A DNA stretch of 64,000 bases from positions 47,475,892 through 47,539,891 of the forward strand of contig NC_081835.1 of assembly GCF_030867095.1 (NCBI RefSeq), read 5' to 3'. This DNA comes from Alligator mississippiensis. Lineage: Eukaryota; Chordata; Crocodylia; Alligatoridae. The notes beneath the pieces are model-generated. The model was given only the letters and a program-made list of their open reading frames with translations. It was not told where the DNA came from and ran no database searches. A program made the position numbers and the translations under genes. Below, piece after piece: positions 10,590 through 22,482 of this stretch (the first letter of the stretch is position 1; the number at the start of each line of letters is the position of its first letter).

Positions 10590-13184
10590 CCAACATATGT
10601 TGGAGTCTCCCAGTGTTGGAGATTCTCTGGGTCAAAATCCATGGTGAGGCACAGGGGACACAATAGTAGGAGTCTACTACAGACCTAACCAGGATCAAGA
10701 GCTTGATCAGGAATTCGCCAGGGAACTAGCTGAGGCTGCATGCTCCCGGTGCATGGTTGTTATGGGAGATTTCAACTACCCAGACATCTCGTGGGAAGGG
10801 CACTCGGCCACATCTGAACAGTCGCAAAGCTTCCTCGTGTGTGGATGAGCTCTATCTGACTCAAGAAGTCTATGAACCGACAACAGGCAAAGCGCTGCTC
10901 AACCTGGTACAGGCAATGGGGGATAACCTAATCAGCGACCTAACAATCGAAGGGAAACTGGGAGACAGTGACCATGAGCTCATCACCTTCACCATCCACT
11001 GTAAAGCAGGCAAGTCAGTCAGCAAAGCAGAAGTCCTCGACTTCAGGGAAGCTGACTTTGACAAGCTCAGGAGGGGACCATGACTCAAAGGGGAGGGGTG
11101 TTCAGAAAGAGTGGTTGCTTCTCAAGGGAGCGACCCTGAAAGCACAAGCAATATCTGTCCCATCTTGGAGGAAAGGCAGCAAAAGGGCACAGCAGCCTGC
11201 TTGGCTCTGCAGGGTACTAGTGGACATCCTGCATCTAAAAAGAAAGGCCTATAATGGATGGAAGCCTAGATCCACCCCAAAGGAGAAATATTCTGCACTG
11301 GTTTGGACCTGTAGGAAGCAAACCAGGAAAGCCAAGGCTGTGACTGAGTTCCAACTGGCTACATGTATCAAGGACAATAAAAAGTCCTTTTTTAGATATG
11401 TGGGGAGTTGGAGGAAAAGCAAGGGTAACATTGGACCCCTGCTAAACCATATGGGTCAACTGACAACTGATGCCTAGGAAAAAGCCAACCTGCTCAACAG
11501 GTATTTTGCGTTGGTTTTTCACCAGCCCCAAGGGGTGGCTCTGCCCAATATGGTATAGGACAGCCAGGGTGAGGGAGAACTATTACCCTACATCAATGTT
11601 GACCATGTGAAGGAACACCTTGAGAGGTTGGACACCTTCAAGTCAGCTGGCTCAGACAGCTTACACCCCAGGGTACTTAAGGAGCTGGCATGCATCATAG
11701 CTTGGCCACTGGCACGGCTCTTCGAGAACTCGTGGTGCTCAGGCAAAGTGTCCAAAGATTAGAAGAAGATCAATGTGGTGCCTATCTTCAAGAAAGGGAG
11801 GAAAGTAGATCCAGAGAACTACAGGCCCATCAGCCTGACCTCCATCCCTGGGAAGATCTTGGAGAAAATCATCAAAGAGACCATTCTTGACAAACTGGCC
11901 GAAGGCAACTTCTTGAGGGATAGCCAGCACGGGTTTGTTGCGGGTAGGTCTTGCCTGACCAATCTCATCTCCTTCTATGACCAGGTGACACATCACCTGG
12001 ACAAGGGAGAAGAGATTGACATCATACATCTCAACTTTAAAAAAGCTTTTGATCTGGTATCCCACAATTGTCTTATAGAAAAACTGGCCAACTGCAGCCT
12101 CAGCTACATCACAGTCTGTTGGCTGGGGAATTGGCTCTGAGGTCAAACCCAGAGAGCGGCAATAGACGGAAATCAATCACTGTGGTGCACCGTGACCAGT
12201 GGGGTCCCCCAAGGCTCCGTCCTTGGGCCTACCCTTTTCAACGTCTTCATTAATGATGTGGACATTGGTGTCAGGAGTGGATTGGCCAAGTTTGCTGATG
12301 ACACCAAACTTTGGGAAAAAGCGTCCACACCCAAGGACAGGATGGTGATCCAGGCTGACCTTGACAGGCTCAGAAAATGGGTGGATGAGAACATGATTGC
12401 CTTCAAGTCCGAAAAATGCAGCGTACTCCACCTTGAGAAGAAAAACCCACAGCATGCTTATAGGCTCGGCAGTGCTATGCTTGCTAGCACCACGGCTGAA
12501 AGGGACTTGGGGGTCATGACTGACCACAAGATGAATATGAGCCACCAATGCGATGTTGCAGCTGGCAAAGTGAGCAAAACTTTGGCTTGCATCCATAAAT
12601 GCTTTTCTAGCAAATCCCAGGATGTCATCCTCCCGCTGTACTCGGCCTTGGTGAGGCCGCAGCTGGAGTACTGCATGCAGTTCTGGGCTACACAATTTAA
12701 AAAGGATGTAGAGAGAGCTTGAGAGAGTCCAGAGGAGAGCCACGTTCATGATCAGAAGGCAGGAGAATGGGCCTTAGGATGAGAAACTGAGAGCTACGGG
12801 CCTCTTCAGCCTGGAAAAGTGCAGGCCCAGGGGGGACCTGGTGGCTGCCTATAAGTATATAAGGGGTGTACATCAGGATCTGGGGGAACACCTGTTCACC
12901 AGAGCACCCCATTGGATGACAAGGTCAGATGGTTACAAACTTCTCCAAGACTGTTTCAGGCTGGACATAAGGAAAAACTTTACAGTCCGAGCCCCCAAGA
13001 CCTGGAACAGACTGCCGCCAGAGGTGGTGCAAGCACCTACTTTGGACTCCGTTAAGAGTCAATTGGACATTTACCTTGCTGGGATCCTGTGACCGCAGCT
13101 GACTTCCTGCCCTTTGGGCAGGGAGCTGGACTCGATGATCTTCCGAGGTCCCTTCCAGCCCTAATGTCTATGAAATCTATGAAA
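10590..13184 (+). mobile_element. CR1 LINE, 5'-truncated in the endonuclease domain
   Basis: The longest CR1 here, about 2.6 kb. It starts within the C-terminal part of the endonuclease (LEILWVKIHGEAQGT near 10616, then MVVMGDFNYPDISW near 10755). It continues through RT and ends in the CR1 3' UTR and the tail TCTATGAAATCTATGAAATG. The left boundary is approximate. Confidence 0.92.
10616..13092 (+). pseudogene. CR1 ORF2 (endonuclease C-terminus plus reverse transcriptase), multiply broken
   Basis: Open pieces at 10757-11083, 10968-11477, 11775-12140, 12192-12722 and 12841-13092 are joined only by frameshifts and stops (for example TAG at 11474 and TAG at 11760). Endonuclease motif GDFNYPD is near 10765. 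RT motif A is degenerate (HLNFKKAFDL, Asp to Asn). The catalytic FADD box is intact near 12295. Terminal residues YLAGIL match the 2064-3936 copy. The copy is clearly older than that one. Confidence 0.9.
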
Positions 13185-14661
13185 TGTGATAACCAGACAT
13201 AAGCAAATAAACAGGGAGGACAATGTTGTAAGAAAACTTGAAAGTTACCCAGGAGAAGGATTCAAGTAGTTCAGTGACCCAACGTTTAAATGTTCAGTCC
13301 TAAATGAAGCATGACCTCACCCATCCTCCCTGCAAGGCAACATTGCCATGCATAAATCCAACCATATATTTTCCTCCTCAAAATCAGTGGAACAACAGTG
13401 GGCCTGCTGAAAAGCAAAATCAAGATGGGGACCAAGAGTCTTGTGGTCATGTCACATACCCCTAGTAAAATCCAGCAAACTATTCCACACACGACCACAG
13501 GGAAATTCATCACAGACAGAGGGGTAAAAGATTAACTGCCTAATGAAGGAAGTTTATCCTGCAAGGAACATTCAGAAGGAAAAAGAGGATGGGGGAGACT
13601 CAACAAAGGGCCAGAGTTTGCATCAATACGTAGCGTTCACTTTCTCCCTGTTGACAAAATGGTGACTGATGTTTTGTCCATGTCTGATCCCTTCCATTTG
13701 GGATGCCAGTGTGATTTACAAATAATGGAGCATTTGAGCAAGTTCTGTGTCATGATTCCCACTTCAATGAGTCACTTCCTGTCTCTGAGCCTCTCTAAAG
13801 GTCATCCAGTGATATCATAGTAAAATCCAAGTGGAAAAAGGTCACCTGGTTCCCAGTGCTCCAGTCACTAAACCAACACAAATAGGGGAAGGAGGCAATG
13901 ACAAGGAGAGCTGGGTATGGTTCAGAGCTTTCATAGCAGAAGAAGTAGGATCTGGGCTTAAATCCACACAAGCAAAGAATTTCACAGTTTAGGTGAAAAA
14001 TGAAGATTGAGCTCTGTCTTCCAGGCAAATATTGCTGAGCTGCATTATGAATCCAGATTTCAAGTTTGCATCCTGTGAAATTGATTCACCCTGGATTTGT
14101 ACATCTGAATATCCCAGGCATCTTTTGTTAGGACAGACTCAGCTATCTAGTACTCTCCCCCTAAACTGCTAAGTCACAATCTCTCTTTCTCTGGCCCTCT
14201 TTCTTCTTTAGCTACTAAATGCCCTTCTCTACAAGGCAGGTTTTCACAATGCTGCAGGTCAAGTATGAGCCCATCTCCAACACACCACAATATGCAGGAG
14301 TAGTATGCTCAGCTAGCAATGCCAAGACTTGGATCATTTGTGTTCAGAGAATGGCAATGTCTCTCTTAGCAGAGAACCTTAGCATCTGACTCCTTTAAGA
14401 ATGATATTATAATACTAACAGCAAGTACCTGAATAGTCCAGTTGGTTCTGTGCATGAAAAACCAGGACAAGGTTCACTCACAGGCAGCAACATGTTCCCC
14501 CATGCTACATTCACCTATATGCCTCTATAGTCTGGAACATCAATAAATCTCTGGCATGTGCCAGAGAAGAGACAGCCCTCCCTTTTCCTCTCCTTTCCCA
14601 ATCCTTTGTGTTCAAACCACTGATTTCTATTTAGAAGCTCTGCTTTCTGCAGCTCCTTCAT
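13185..14661. other. No recognised gene
   Basis: Intergenic. It could hold regulatory sequence for TOR4A, but nothing specific was seen. Confidence 0.35.
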
Positions 14662-14731
14662 AGCATCTGATGAAGTAAACTGTTGCTTATGAACACTTAT
14701 GTAGCTCTGATTTAGTTAGTCTATAAGGTAC
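14662..14731 (+). repeat. Decayed dispersed repeat tail (GATGAAGTAAACTG ... TTAGTCTATAAGGTAC)
   Basis: The order GCATCTGATGAAGTAAACTG, CTTATGAACACTTATG, TTAGTTAGTCTATAAGGTAC matches a tail very common in reptile genomes, probably the 3' end of a Penelope-like or LINE element. Short and diverged. Confidence 0.5.
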
Positions 14732-16314
14732 AACTCTGCCCTACCATGTGCCAGGAAATCCAATGAGCACAGTTTCACAGCATTTCTGTAGCATCCTCAA
14801 TGAGAAATGTGGGAGGCAAATAGGTTAGAAACAAGCCTGGAAAATGAGCATTCAAGGGTTTTATTGGTGGTATTCTGGTTTTTGCTCTGGCACCAGTTCT
14901 GATGATGGAAGTCTTTGGGACCCAGGATTAGTGAGAGGCAAACTCCACCCCTGACACAGATCTTCCCATTTCTCATGTATTGATTCATAGCCATCATGTC
15001 TAAAGGGATCTAGTCACGCACACAAACCATAATGAAGCAAATGTTACAGATGGCTGAGCAACATGGCCCATGCAAATCAAAGTTCTTTCAAAGGTGCTTC
15101 TAGGCAACAAATACACATGAGACCTCATTCCCTCCCACTGGCATCAATGGCAAGAAACTGCTTGTTCGGCATCAAAGAACCAAGAATAATGCCTTACAAC
15201 CCACTACATTCAAGTCAAACAAGACTGTGTCCACAGTTCCTAATGCCATCCACCCACTTTGCTTCATTACACTTCCTTCCAGTCTAACTAGTATGTACAT
15301 GTTTAAGGAAATGTAACCATGGGAGAAATTTGACAGCAGTGGGCTGATTTTGAGCAATCATGGAGACACAGAAAGGCTAGACTACAATCAGTGTTTCCAG
15401 TCAGGATTTAATGGCCCACACCAAAGCAGGTGTGTACATTTCTCTCAAACTCTGCAAAAAACAAATTTCGGAGCCAGAAATTTTATAGAAGAAAAAAAAA
15501 AAAAGAAATAGAAATTCATCATGGAAGCTGGAAGTTACTCTCACCATAAGAATGGCAGTATAATGTTTTCAGTGGTGAATACTCCTCTCACATTCCTCTT
15601 GCAACCTACATTTTTTTCATGTTTTTTTCATGTTTTTCACCATCCCTGCACACAGAGCAGTGGCTTCATTGAGCTCTCCACAGTGAGGTTACTTGGGTTT
15701 TTTCCCCAAGAGTAGTTGGTTTAGACCTCAGCGGCATGCATAAACAGGTCAAACTGGCTTTTTTTGATGTGCATTACCTGACCTCTGTCAATAGCCAGTT
15801 ACAATTTTCCAGATAATAAACACCGTGAATTTGCATCCTTAAGAAAAGAAGCAGCAGAGTTCGTACAAAAGGTGATTTCAATAAAACCCTTTAGTTAAGC
15901 AGATTAGTAAGTAAACTTCAGGGCTAACTAGGAAAATTGTATTGCGGGACTCTAACCTAGAAGTGACAAAGATTAGGTTACTAATGGTTCTGAAGGGCTA
16001 CAGCTTCCAAGCTGATCAAATATGGGAAAACACATTCCAGGAGACTCCCACCTCCTGGGAATCAAAGAATGCAGAGCACTGGGATTAAGGTTGTTTGAGC
16101 AACAGTCTCATTCTTCAGTTACTTCAGATGTTCCTCCTGTCTACCAGTTTCATTTCCATCCACTTAGCCTATATACGAGATCCAGGTAGCAGAAAAGCAA
16201 AGGGGCTGCAGAATTTGAGTTTGAGGAAAGGAGATCTAACTAAGTATGCTGAGTCCAAATATCCCACCATCTCCCACATACCAATTTGCACCCTCCCTAT
16301 ACATGTTCTGTGGG
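14732..16314. other. No recognised gene; downstream flank of TOR4A
   Basis: Contains a 14-A stretch near 15490 and T-rich stretches. No repeat family or exon was recognised. Confidence 0.35.
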
Positions 16315-16320
16315 TTTATT
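16315..16320 (-). terminator. Candidate TOR4A polyadenylation signal AATAAA
   Basis: The first canonical AATAAA on the minus strand after the TOR4A stop lies about 325 bases downstream (TTTATT on the plus strand). If used, it gives a short 3' UTR. Other signals further downstream cannot be excluded. Confidence 0.3.
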
Positions 16321-16643
16321 CTCACCTTCTAGACATCCTAACACAACAGCAATAAATACTGGAGAGCTACTCTGGACTTAGTTAGCAGGGGCTTATTTAT
16401 AGAATTGTGGGAATTCAGTGGATAAGCCCCAATGCATCAATAGGAGAACAGAGTTTAGCCAACGAAGAGGTGATTGGACTCTTCTGTTTCATGGAACCCA
16501 CTTATGTGCTCAGTGGGACAACGTCATATCTACCTGCTTGCGGAAAAGCAGCATCAGCCAAATTCTGCTGTCATTGGCAGTACAACAAGTCTGGAAAGTC
16601 TCAGTTGATTGCAAATTATTCAGAGCAGGATTTGACTTCTTAT

Positions 16644-17924
16644 TTATACAGGTCGCTGCAGTAGACTGACTTTGGACCCAACATGCTTGCAGCCATTTTT
16701 GGAGTACTGCCGGCCCCCTGTAGTGTTATAACAGAGCTGACTTGCTAAGTTTTCTATATGGCTCTGATTAAGATACAGTCCCTCCCTCCTTATCTCCTCC
16801 ACGAAGCATTCTATGACATGACTCTTCTCCAACAAAACAAATGGGATGATATCAGCAGAATTCCAAAGAGGATGCATGTGGATCAGTAAAGGCTGGATGA
16901 GATTTGGGAGTTCTTTGCTGAGCGAATCCTCAGTGGAAACATTCTGAGTGACAAACTTGGTGATTTCACTATCCCCTATATTGCTTATTAAAATGTAGAT
17001 GGCATTGAGGAACTCATTGGTCTGGTTTGGTTCGAAGAATCTGCTGAGCGTGTCTAGTAGGACTGGAGGTATATGCTCAACTTCATCTAGAATAAAAAGT
17101 GGTATTTTCTCCTCTGTTTCTGCTCTGGTTACTATGTCAGAAATCTTCTTAGACAAATCCAATTGGCAACCAAGAGTAGCCTCCTTATTTGGGCAATGGT
17201 GCATCACAAAGTACTGAAGCACAAAGTCACTGTCCATGACTGATCGAAAATGTTTGGCTAGCAACCATCCAACATGACTCTTCCCAACCCCAGTAGGGCC
17301 ATTTAAAGAGATTACTAGGGGCTTATTATGTATGTGAGTTGCCAGATAGTCCTTCAACAATTCCATAATTTTTTCCACTGCCAGCTTTTGCCCAAACACT
17401 TCCCGGTGCATGGTTTTCTCCAGTCCATCTAGGTCATACTTTTGGAGGTTGTCATCTAGATTCTCAATAGCATTTAGAATCTGCAAGAAGATGATACCAA
17501 TGAGCAAGAAAAGACAACGCTTTGCTTTACTTTTCTCTGCTGTGGGAAGGTACTTTCTGGAGCTTTCTGGATACAGAACTACCTTGGATTTTCTGCGTCG
17601 CTTCTTGCGTTTGTATTTATTCAGAGTACATTGGTCTCTAGAGGTGTCAAAGGTGAAGTACCGAGAATTTTCAAAGCTGGATTGATTAAAGAGTGATATA
17701 GAAGAACTGCACAAGTTTGTTCGGTTCAGGGAAATCTGCCTTTGAAGCAGCCTAGTTTGGACCAGCTCTGGAGATTTGTCCTTGTTGAGATCCACTTGTA
17801 AGCAGTTTTTCTTCTGGATCCGGACTTTTCGTCGTAAGCGGATGACTGCCCTCATGGGAGAGGAAACGAGAGAGATCTTGTGAGGAAGGGTGGGAGGCTT
17901 GGGGCAGGGTGGCTCTCCATCCAT
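16644..17924 (-). CDS. TOR4A: Torsin-4A, AAA+ ATPase of the ER lumen, complete single-exon coding region
   Basis: This 426-codon open frame is recognisable as Torsin family 4 member A; the family is usually about 420 residues. Seen in order: a basic cytosolic N-terminus with a Lys/Arg cluster at residues 103-112, a single hydrophobic helix at about 137-153 (CLFLLIGIIFLQILNAI), then the torsin-type AAA+ domain. Walker A is GPTGVGKSH (209-217), with Lys215. Walker B is LFILDEVE (276-283), with Asp280 and Glu281. The C-terminal torsin sensor-2 Gly-Cys-Lys is at 411-413. Torsins are ER and nuclear-envelope ATPases whose AAA domain faces the lumen; sequons at N328, N386 and N400 fit that topology. 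Kozak context is strong (AACATGG: A at -3, G at +4). There is no frameshift or lost catalytic residue, so the gene looks functional. Its physiological substrate is not evident from the sequence. Confidence 0.95.
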   Translation of the reverse strand: MDGEPPCPKPPTLPHKISLVSSPMRAVIRLRRKVRIQKKNCLQVDLNKDKSPELVQTRLLQRQISLNRTNLCSSSISLFNQSSFENSRYFTFDTSRDQCTLNKYKRKKRRRKSKVVLYPESSRKYLPTAEKSKAKRCLFLLIGIIFLQILNAIENLDDNLQKYDLDGLEKTMHREVFGQKLAVEKIMELLKDYLATHIHNKPLVISLNGPTGVGKSHVGWLLAKHFRSVMDSDFVLQYFVMHHCPNKEATLGCQLDLSKKISDIVTRAETEEKIPLFILDEVEHIPPVLLDTLSRFFEPNQTNEFLNAIYILISNIGDSEITKFVTQNVSTEDSLSKELPNLIQPLLIHMHPLWNSADIIPFVLLEKSHVIECFVEEIRREGLYLNQSHIENLASQLCYNTTGGRQYSKNGCKHVGSKVSLLQRPV

Positions 17925-17962
17925 GTTGCTACCTTCTCTGAACCATTCAGACTGTCTTCTCT
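17925..17962 (-). other. TOR4A: TOR4A 5'-UTR end of the coding exon and splice acceptor
   Basis: On the minus strand the sequence reads TTGTGTTTTTCAG, then AGAAGACAG, then 36 bases later the TOR4A ATG. This is a good pyrimidine-rich 3' splice site, with the AG at plus positions 17962-17961. It implies that the coding exon is preceded by at least one untranslated exon at higher coordinates. TOR4A genes commonly have a non-coding first exon. I could not place that exon with confidence. Confidence 0.55.
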
Positions 17963-18256
17963 GAAAAACACAAGGACAATGTGAAAATAAGCTAAAACAA
18001 TGGGAGATCCAGAGGTGAGGTGATCATAGTCCATCTGTGCCTTTGCAGAGAGGCAATAGCATGCTCATTAATCTAGCAAAGAAAGTAAAACAAGAATCAA
18101 TGGCTGGCAAGGAAAAGTAAACAAATTCAAATTAGGAATATGGGGTTCGTTTTTCACCGTGAAGGTGATCAACTGTTAGATAAGCTGGCAAAGGGAAGTA
18201 GTGGATTTTATATCTCTGAAATGATAATGGCTGCCTTTCTGGAAGATAGATAAGTC

Positions 18257-18482
18257 CAGGAGGTGGCAACCTGTGGCCAATCAGCTGGATTCAACCTGCA
18301 GAGCTCTTTCTGGCCCTTTAACATGGAGCTTTGATGGTGAAGGGCTTTAGCTGGTTTCCTTTTACCACCAAAGGGAGAAGTGCCAGTTGTGGGCAGGTCC
18401 CAGTACCCACCTATCCTTACACGTGTCTCTGACTCAAGGTGGGTCATTCCAGTCCACAGCTGGAAAAGGTGGCCTACCATTG
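18257..18482. mobile_element. hAT-like MITE, 226 bp
   Basis: Left end CAGGAGGTGGCAACCTGTGG; the right end, read as reverse complement, is CAATGGTAGGCCACCTTTTC. The flanking octamers GATAAGTC and TACCAGTC agree at 5 of 8 positions, so this is an old insertion. No coding capacity. Confidence 0.5.
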
Positions 18483-18490
18483 TACCAGTC

Positions 18491-19192
18491 AGTTACAAGT
18501 TACTGGACTCTGGACAGGAGTAACTATGGCCTTGGTGGTGAAATTAGATGATCAAATGGTTTTACAATCTAGTAACAATGTAAAGCAGTTGCTCCTAGTA
18601 TCCATGCCTGCTGAGAAGGGAAGCCCAGAGTAATTGTAGCTACTCAAGTGCAAGTAGAATCTAAAAACTGGGTTGAAGCAGTGCTAAGACAAGTAAAATA
18701 GGATTTGGCTCAGAGGACCTGTCCATTATTAATTTTTATTTTAAAATACTAATTGATTGTGATTAACAATTTTTAATTTTATGATTGTTAATAATTTACA
18801 AGATAGAAGTCAGACAGGCTTCAGAGGTTTCTTGCACCATATAGAAACTATCAGCTATAAATAAATAGCATTCAAATTTAGATAGCCTAATCCAGCCCTT
18901 TCTCGTTTATGGAAACCCAGGCCACAGCTGCAACAACCTATCACATTTATCAGCAGGTAAAAAGCAAAACTGGGCTGATTTCCAATGCTAATCAGCACAC
19001 AGAAAAGACTACTCAACTTCTGGTGCTGCCTTACAACAAACATTGCCACCCACCACAAAGTACTAGAGTAGGCAGCAGCCTAAACCCAAACAGAAAAAGG
19101 ATCCAGCCCTACATAGTGCAGTCTGAGTTCAACAGCTCCAGCCTCTGGATCACCTAAGCAAACCACCCGGCTCCACACCAGAACACACAAGA
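18491..19192. other. Intergenic with an AT-rich stretch
   Basis: Bases 18720-18800 are AT-rich with imperfect inverted ATTGTTAAT-type blocks, possibly a very old palindromic element. Otherwise nothing was recognised. Confidence 0.35.
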
Positions 19193-19200
19193 CTCTAGAT

Positions 19201-19474
19201 CAGTGATTCTCAACTCTGGGGTGCCTTGAGAGCCTTTCAAGGGTGTTGCAGGGTGCCACACACTATTAGCACTGTGAGGCTCACAAACATGACGCACAAG
19301 ATAAAGCAAGAGATTTCAAACAGAAATCCATAGCTGTGGTCTTTCTGAGTTCTTTGCAATAGAAAAACTACTTTGTTATTTTTCTATAGTCAAAATAGGA
19401 GTAAACACTAAGAACTAGTGTTTGCTTCAAGTCTTATCGGGGGTGTTTTGAGCTAAAAAGGTTGAGAATCACTG
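19201..19474. mobile_element. Non-autonomous hAT element (MITE), 274 bp
   Basis: Inverted ends CAGTGATTCTCAAC and GTTGAGAATCACTG. Target duplication CTCTAGAT (19193-19200) and CTTTAGAT (19475-19482), 7 of 8 identical. The interior matches the 20-295 element in opposite orientation. Confidence 0.85.
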
Positions 19475-20060
19475 CTTTAGATATTACAGGAGCACCCTAC
19501 ATGTATGTATATATAACTACCAAGCGAATAGATAGGAGCCAGTTGAGAGTACTCAAGGAGACCACAGTTCTGGGTGTACTGGGACTAGTAAAACTTGTGC
19601 ACTGCAAATGGCTTCCTCTGATAGCTCTATGCACTAGACCAGAACCTAAAGTACCAATCTAGGCTTTCTAGGAACAATAACTATAACATAGCAGTAAACC
19701 TGACTGCTGGCATCCCTCCCCAGGCCTGTCCTGCTGGCAAAAACCTCCCCACAGGGGCACATGCAAAGCTCAGGCAGCCTCTCTCCCCAGACAGGCACAG
19801 AACTCCCTCTAAACCCCAGAAAGCAGCAACTGCTCAGTCAGCAGGAGTGGAGTGGGGCAGAGACATTTCTCCTGAAGTGCCCTGAGTATGAGGAAGTGAG
19901 AGACACTCCTCCAGACTAGGAACCAGAGAAGGCATCTCAGCAGACAGCAAGTCAGGAAGCTGGTGCCTGACCCTGGGAGACAGGAACAACTTGTGTACTC
20001 CATCGAGATTGGCCACCAAGGCAAGGAGATAGTGCTTCCACTGCCTGCTGATGTGTAGCT

Positions 20061-20632
20061 CCAGGGGTGGATCCAGAGGGGCTGCAGTTGCACCCCCACA
20101 CCCATGCCTCAATGATTCCTGGTCCACCCAAAGTTTAAAACCAACTGCCCCAGTAGTGGCAGCAGCATTTCTATTCAGGCAGCAGTGAGGGAGTCTCTTG
20201 ACTTCAGAGCCATTACTTGATTCCTTCTGAACTCTTTATTCCATAGGTGTTAACAACCCTCTGTCCTTTTTAATGGGTTTGATGTCCTACTAATTAAACT
20301 ATCCTTTCTTCTACAATTCTGCTGTCTCTTAGCTACTACTCTTAAGTTGGCTCCTATTTCACAGCCCTGCAGACTGTTTTTACCTCTAGCTAAAAACATT
20401 AAGTCGGGTGAACATTAACTCAGGTGTGGAAATACTTTCAGTGAAGCATTAAATGTGCTGTCAAGATGCTCAGAAAGGCTAGATTTTGTTTTATGAATGA
20501 GAAAGAGATGTACATTTAATTCAATGACAACAGGACCAAAGAAATCTCTTTTGAGTCTTTTGGCATCATCTATTGTGTTCTTATACATAATGTATGATAT
20601 AGCAAATTAATTCACATTCCAATAAAGTTAAT
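20061..20632 (-). mobile_element. hAT-like non-autonomous element, cut by CR1
   Basis: Starts with CCAGGGGTGGATCCAGAGGG, which is the inverted terminal sequence of the element at 31400-32346. The two copies can be aligned in reverse orientation along nearly this whole interval (for example TTGTCATTGAATTAAATGTA here against TTGTCATTAGAATTAAATGT there). The far end is lost where the CR1 at 20633 begins. Confidence 0.75.
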
Positions 20633-22482
20633 TTTCATAGAATCATAGGGCTGGAAGGGACCCTGAAAGATCATCGGGTCCAGCCCCCTGCATGAGCAGG
20701 AAAGACATCTGGAATCAGACAAGCCCAGCCAGGTGACTGTCCAGTCTTCTTTTGAAGACCTCTAAGGTAAATGATTGCACCACCTCTGGGGGGAGCTTGT
20801 TCCATAGTCTGGACACCCCAGTTGTAAAGAAGTTTTCCCTAATGTTCAGCCTGAAACTATCTTCCAGGAGATTGTGGCCGTTGTTTCTAGTTTTCCCCCA
20901 GGGCGCCCAGGTAAACAGTTGTTCACCGAGCCCCTGATGTACACCTCTGATATAGCACTAAGCCGCAATCAGGTCCCCTCTTGGCCTTCTTTTCTTTAGG
21001 CTGAAGAGTCCGAGATCCCTCAGCCTCTCCTTGTATGGCTTGCCATGCAAGTCCCTGATCATATGGGTGGCCCTTCTCTGGACCCTCTTGAGCTTTAGCA
21101 CGTCCTTGTTGAAGTACGGCACCCAAAACTGGATGCAATATTCCAGCTGTGGCCGCAACAATGTTGAGTAAAGAAGGAGAATCACTTCTTTGGATTTACT
21201 GGAGATGCATCGATTGATGCACGCCAGAGTTTTATTGTTCCTAGTGACTACTGCATCACATTGCCAGCTCATATTAATGCTGGTGTCTATTGTTACCCCC
21301 AGATCCCTTTCATTTGTAGTGCTGGTCAGGTTAGCGATGCCCAGCCTGTAGGTGTGCTGGGGTTGTTCCTTCCCAGATGCAGCACTTTGCATTTCTCTAC
21401 GCTGAACCTCATCTGGCTCCATTCTGCACAACATGCCAGCCTGTCTAGGTCTGCTTGTATCTGCAGCCTATCTGTGGGTGTGTCCGCGCAACCCCATATC
21501 TTGGTGTTGTCCGCAAACTTGGCCAATGGGCTTTTCACCCCCTCATCCAGGTCATCGATGAAGATATTGAACAGCACTGGGCCAAGTACCGACCCCTGGG
21601 GTATGCCACTGCCCACATCTTGCCAGGACAACACCGATCCATTCATCTGAACTCTCTGCGTCCTACCTTGCAACCAGTTTCACACCCACTTGACAGTCCC
21701 GCAGCTGAGCCCAATATCTTCCAGTTTTCTGATCAGTACCTCATGGGATACCAGGTCAAAGGCTTTCTGGAAGTTGAGGTATATGATGTCAACCTCTTTT
21801 CTCTTATCCAGGTGACAAGTCACCTGATCATAGAAAGAAATGGGGTTGGTCAGACAAGACAGTCTCTCAGGGCATTCTCTACTAGTGACCTGAGCTTATT
21901 AAAATTTGCATTTTTAAAGTCTAAGACTTCGAGCTTGGTATCTGTTTTATCAGCCTTGCGACAGACCATGAACCAAATGATTTCATGGTCACTATTGCCT
22001 AGGCTGCCCTCTATGTTTAAGTTGATCACCAGGTCATCCCCTTTGGCCAAGTCCAGGTCAAGAACTGCATTGCCTCTAGTTGGCCTGTGCACCTCCCAAG
22101 TCAAAAAAAGCTCTTCGGTGCTGGTCAGGAAGGATCATGATTGATCCGAGCTGGCCGAGCATTCCTCTCAGGTTATGTCTGGGTAGTTGAAGTCACCCAT
22201 GACAACCATGTCCCGTGCATGCTGTTAGTTCACGGGCAAATGCTAGATCAAGTTCCTCCCCTTGGTTAGGCAGCCTCTAGTATACACCTACAGTCAGGTA
22301 TCTCTCGCCACTCCTCCCCTGATGCTTGACCCAGAGGGTTTCAAGCTGTTTTTCCTTGGAGCCAACTTTGGCCTGTAGGGAGGCGTACTGCTCCTTCACA
22401 TAGAGGGCAACACCCCCACCTCTCTTCACTACCTGATCCCTTCTGTGAAGGATGTAGCCATTTATGGCTCCACTCCATTCAT
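20633..22482 (-). mobile_element. CR1 LINE on the minus strand, 3' end to endonuclease domain
   Basis: Starts with the reverse complement of a CR1 tail (TTTCATAGAATCATAGGGCT) and runs through RT to the endonuclease region (LHRRDQVVKRGGGVALYVKE near 22420). It ends near 22482 at a junction with an oppositely oriented CR1 piece. The 3' end sequence belongs to a different CR1 subfamily from the copies at 2-4 and 10-13 kb. Confidence 0.9.
20936..22482 (-). pseudogene. CR1 ORF2 (endonuclease and RT), multiply broken
   Basis: Minus-strand open pieces at 20958-21434, 21326-21673, 21850-22104 and 22277-22480 carry successive ORF2 segments. The catalytic RT box reads FADN (second Asp changed). The endonuclease piece contains RGGGVALYVKEQY and, in another frame, GDFNYPD. 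Frameshifts and stops between pieces make it non-functional. Confidence 0.88.

Noticed and set aside
12177..12749. 190-codon minus-strand open frame
   Set aside because: Antisense shadow of the CR1 reverse transcriptase, which reads on the plus strand.
21455..22144. 229-codon plus-strand open frame
   Set aside because: Antisense of the minus-strand CR1 ORF2.
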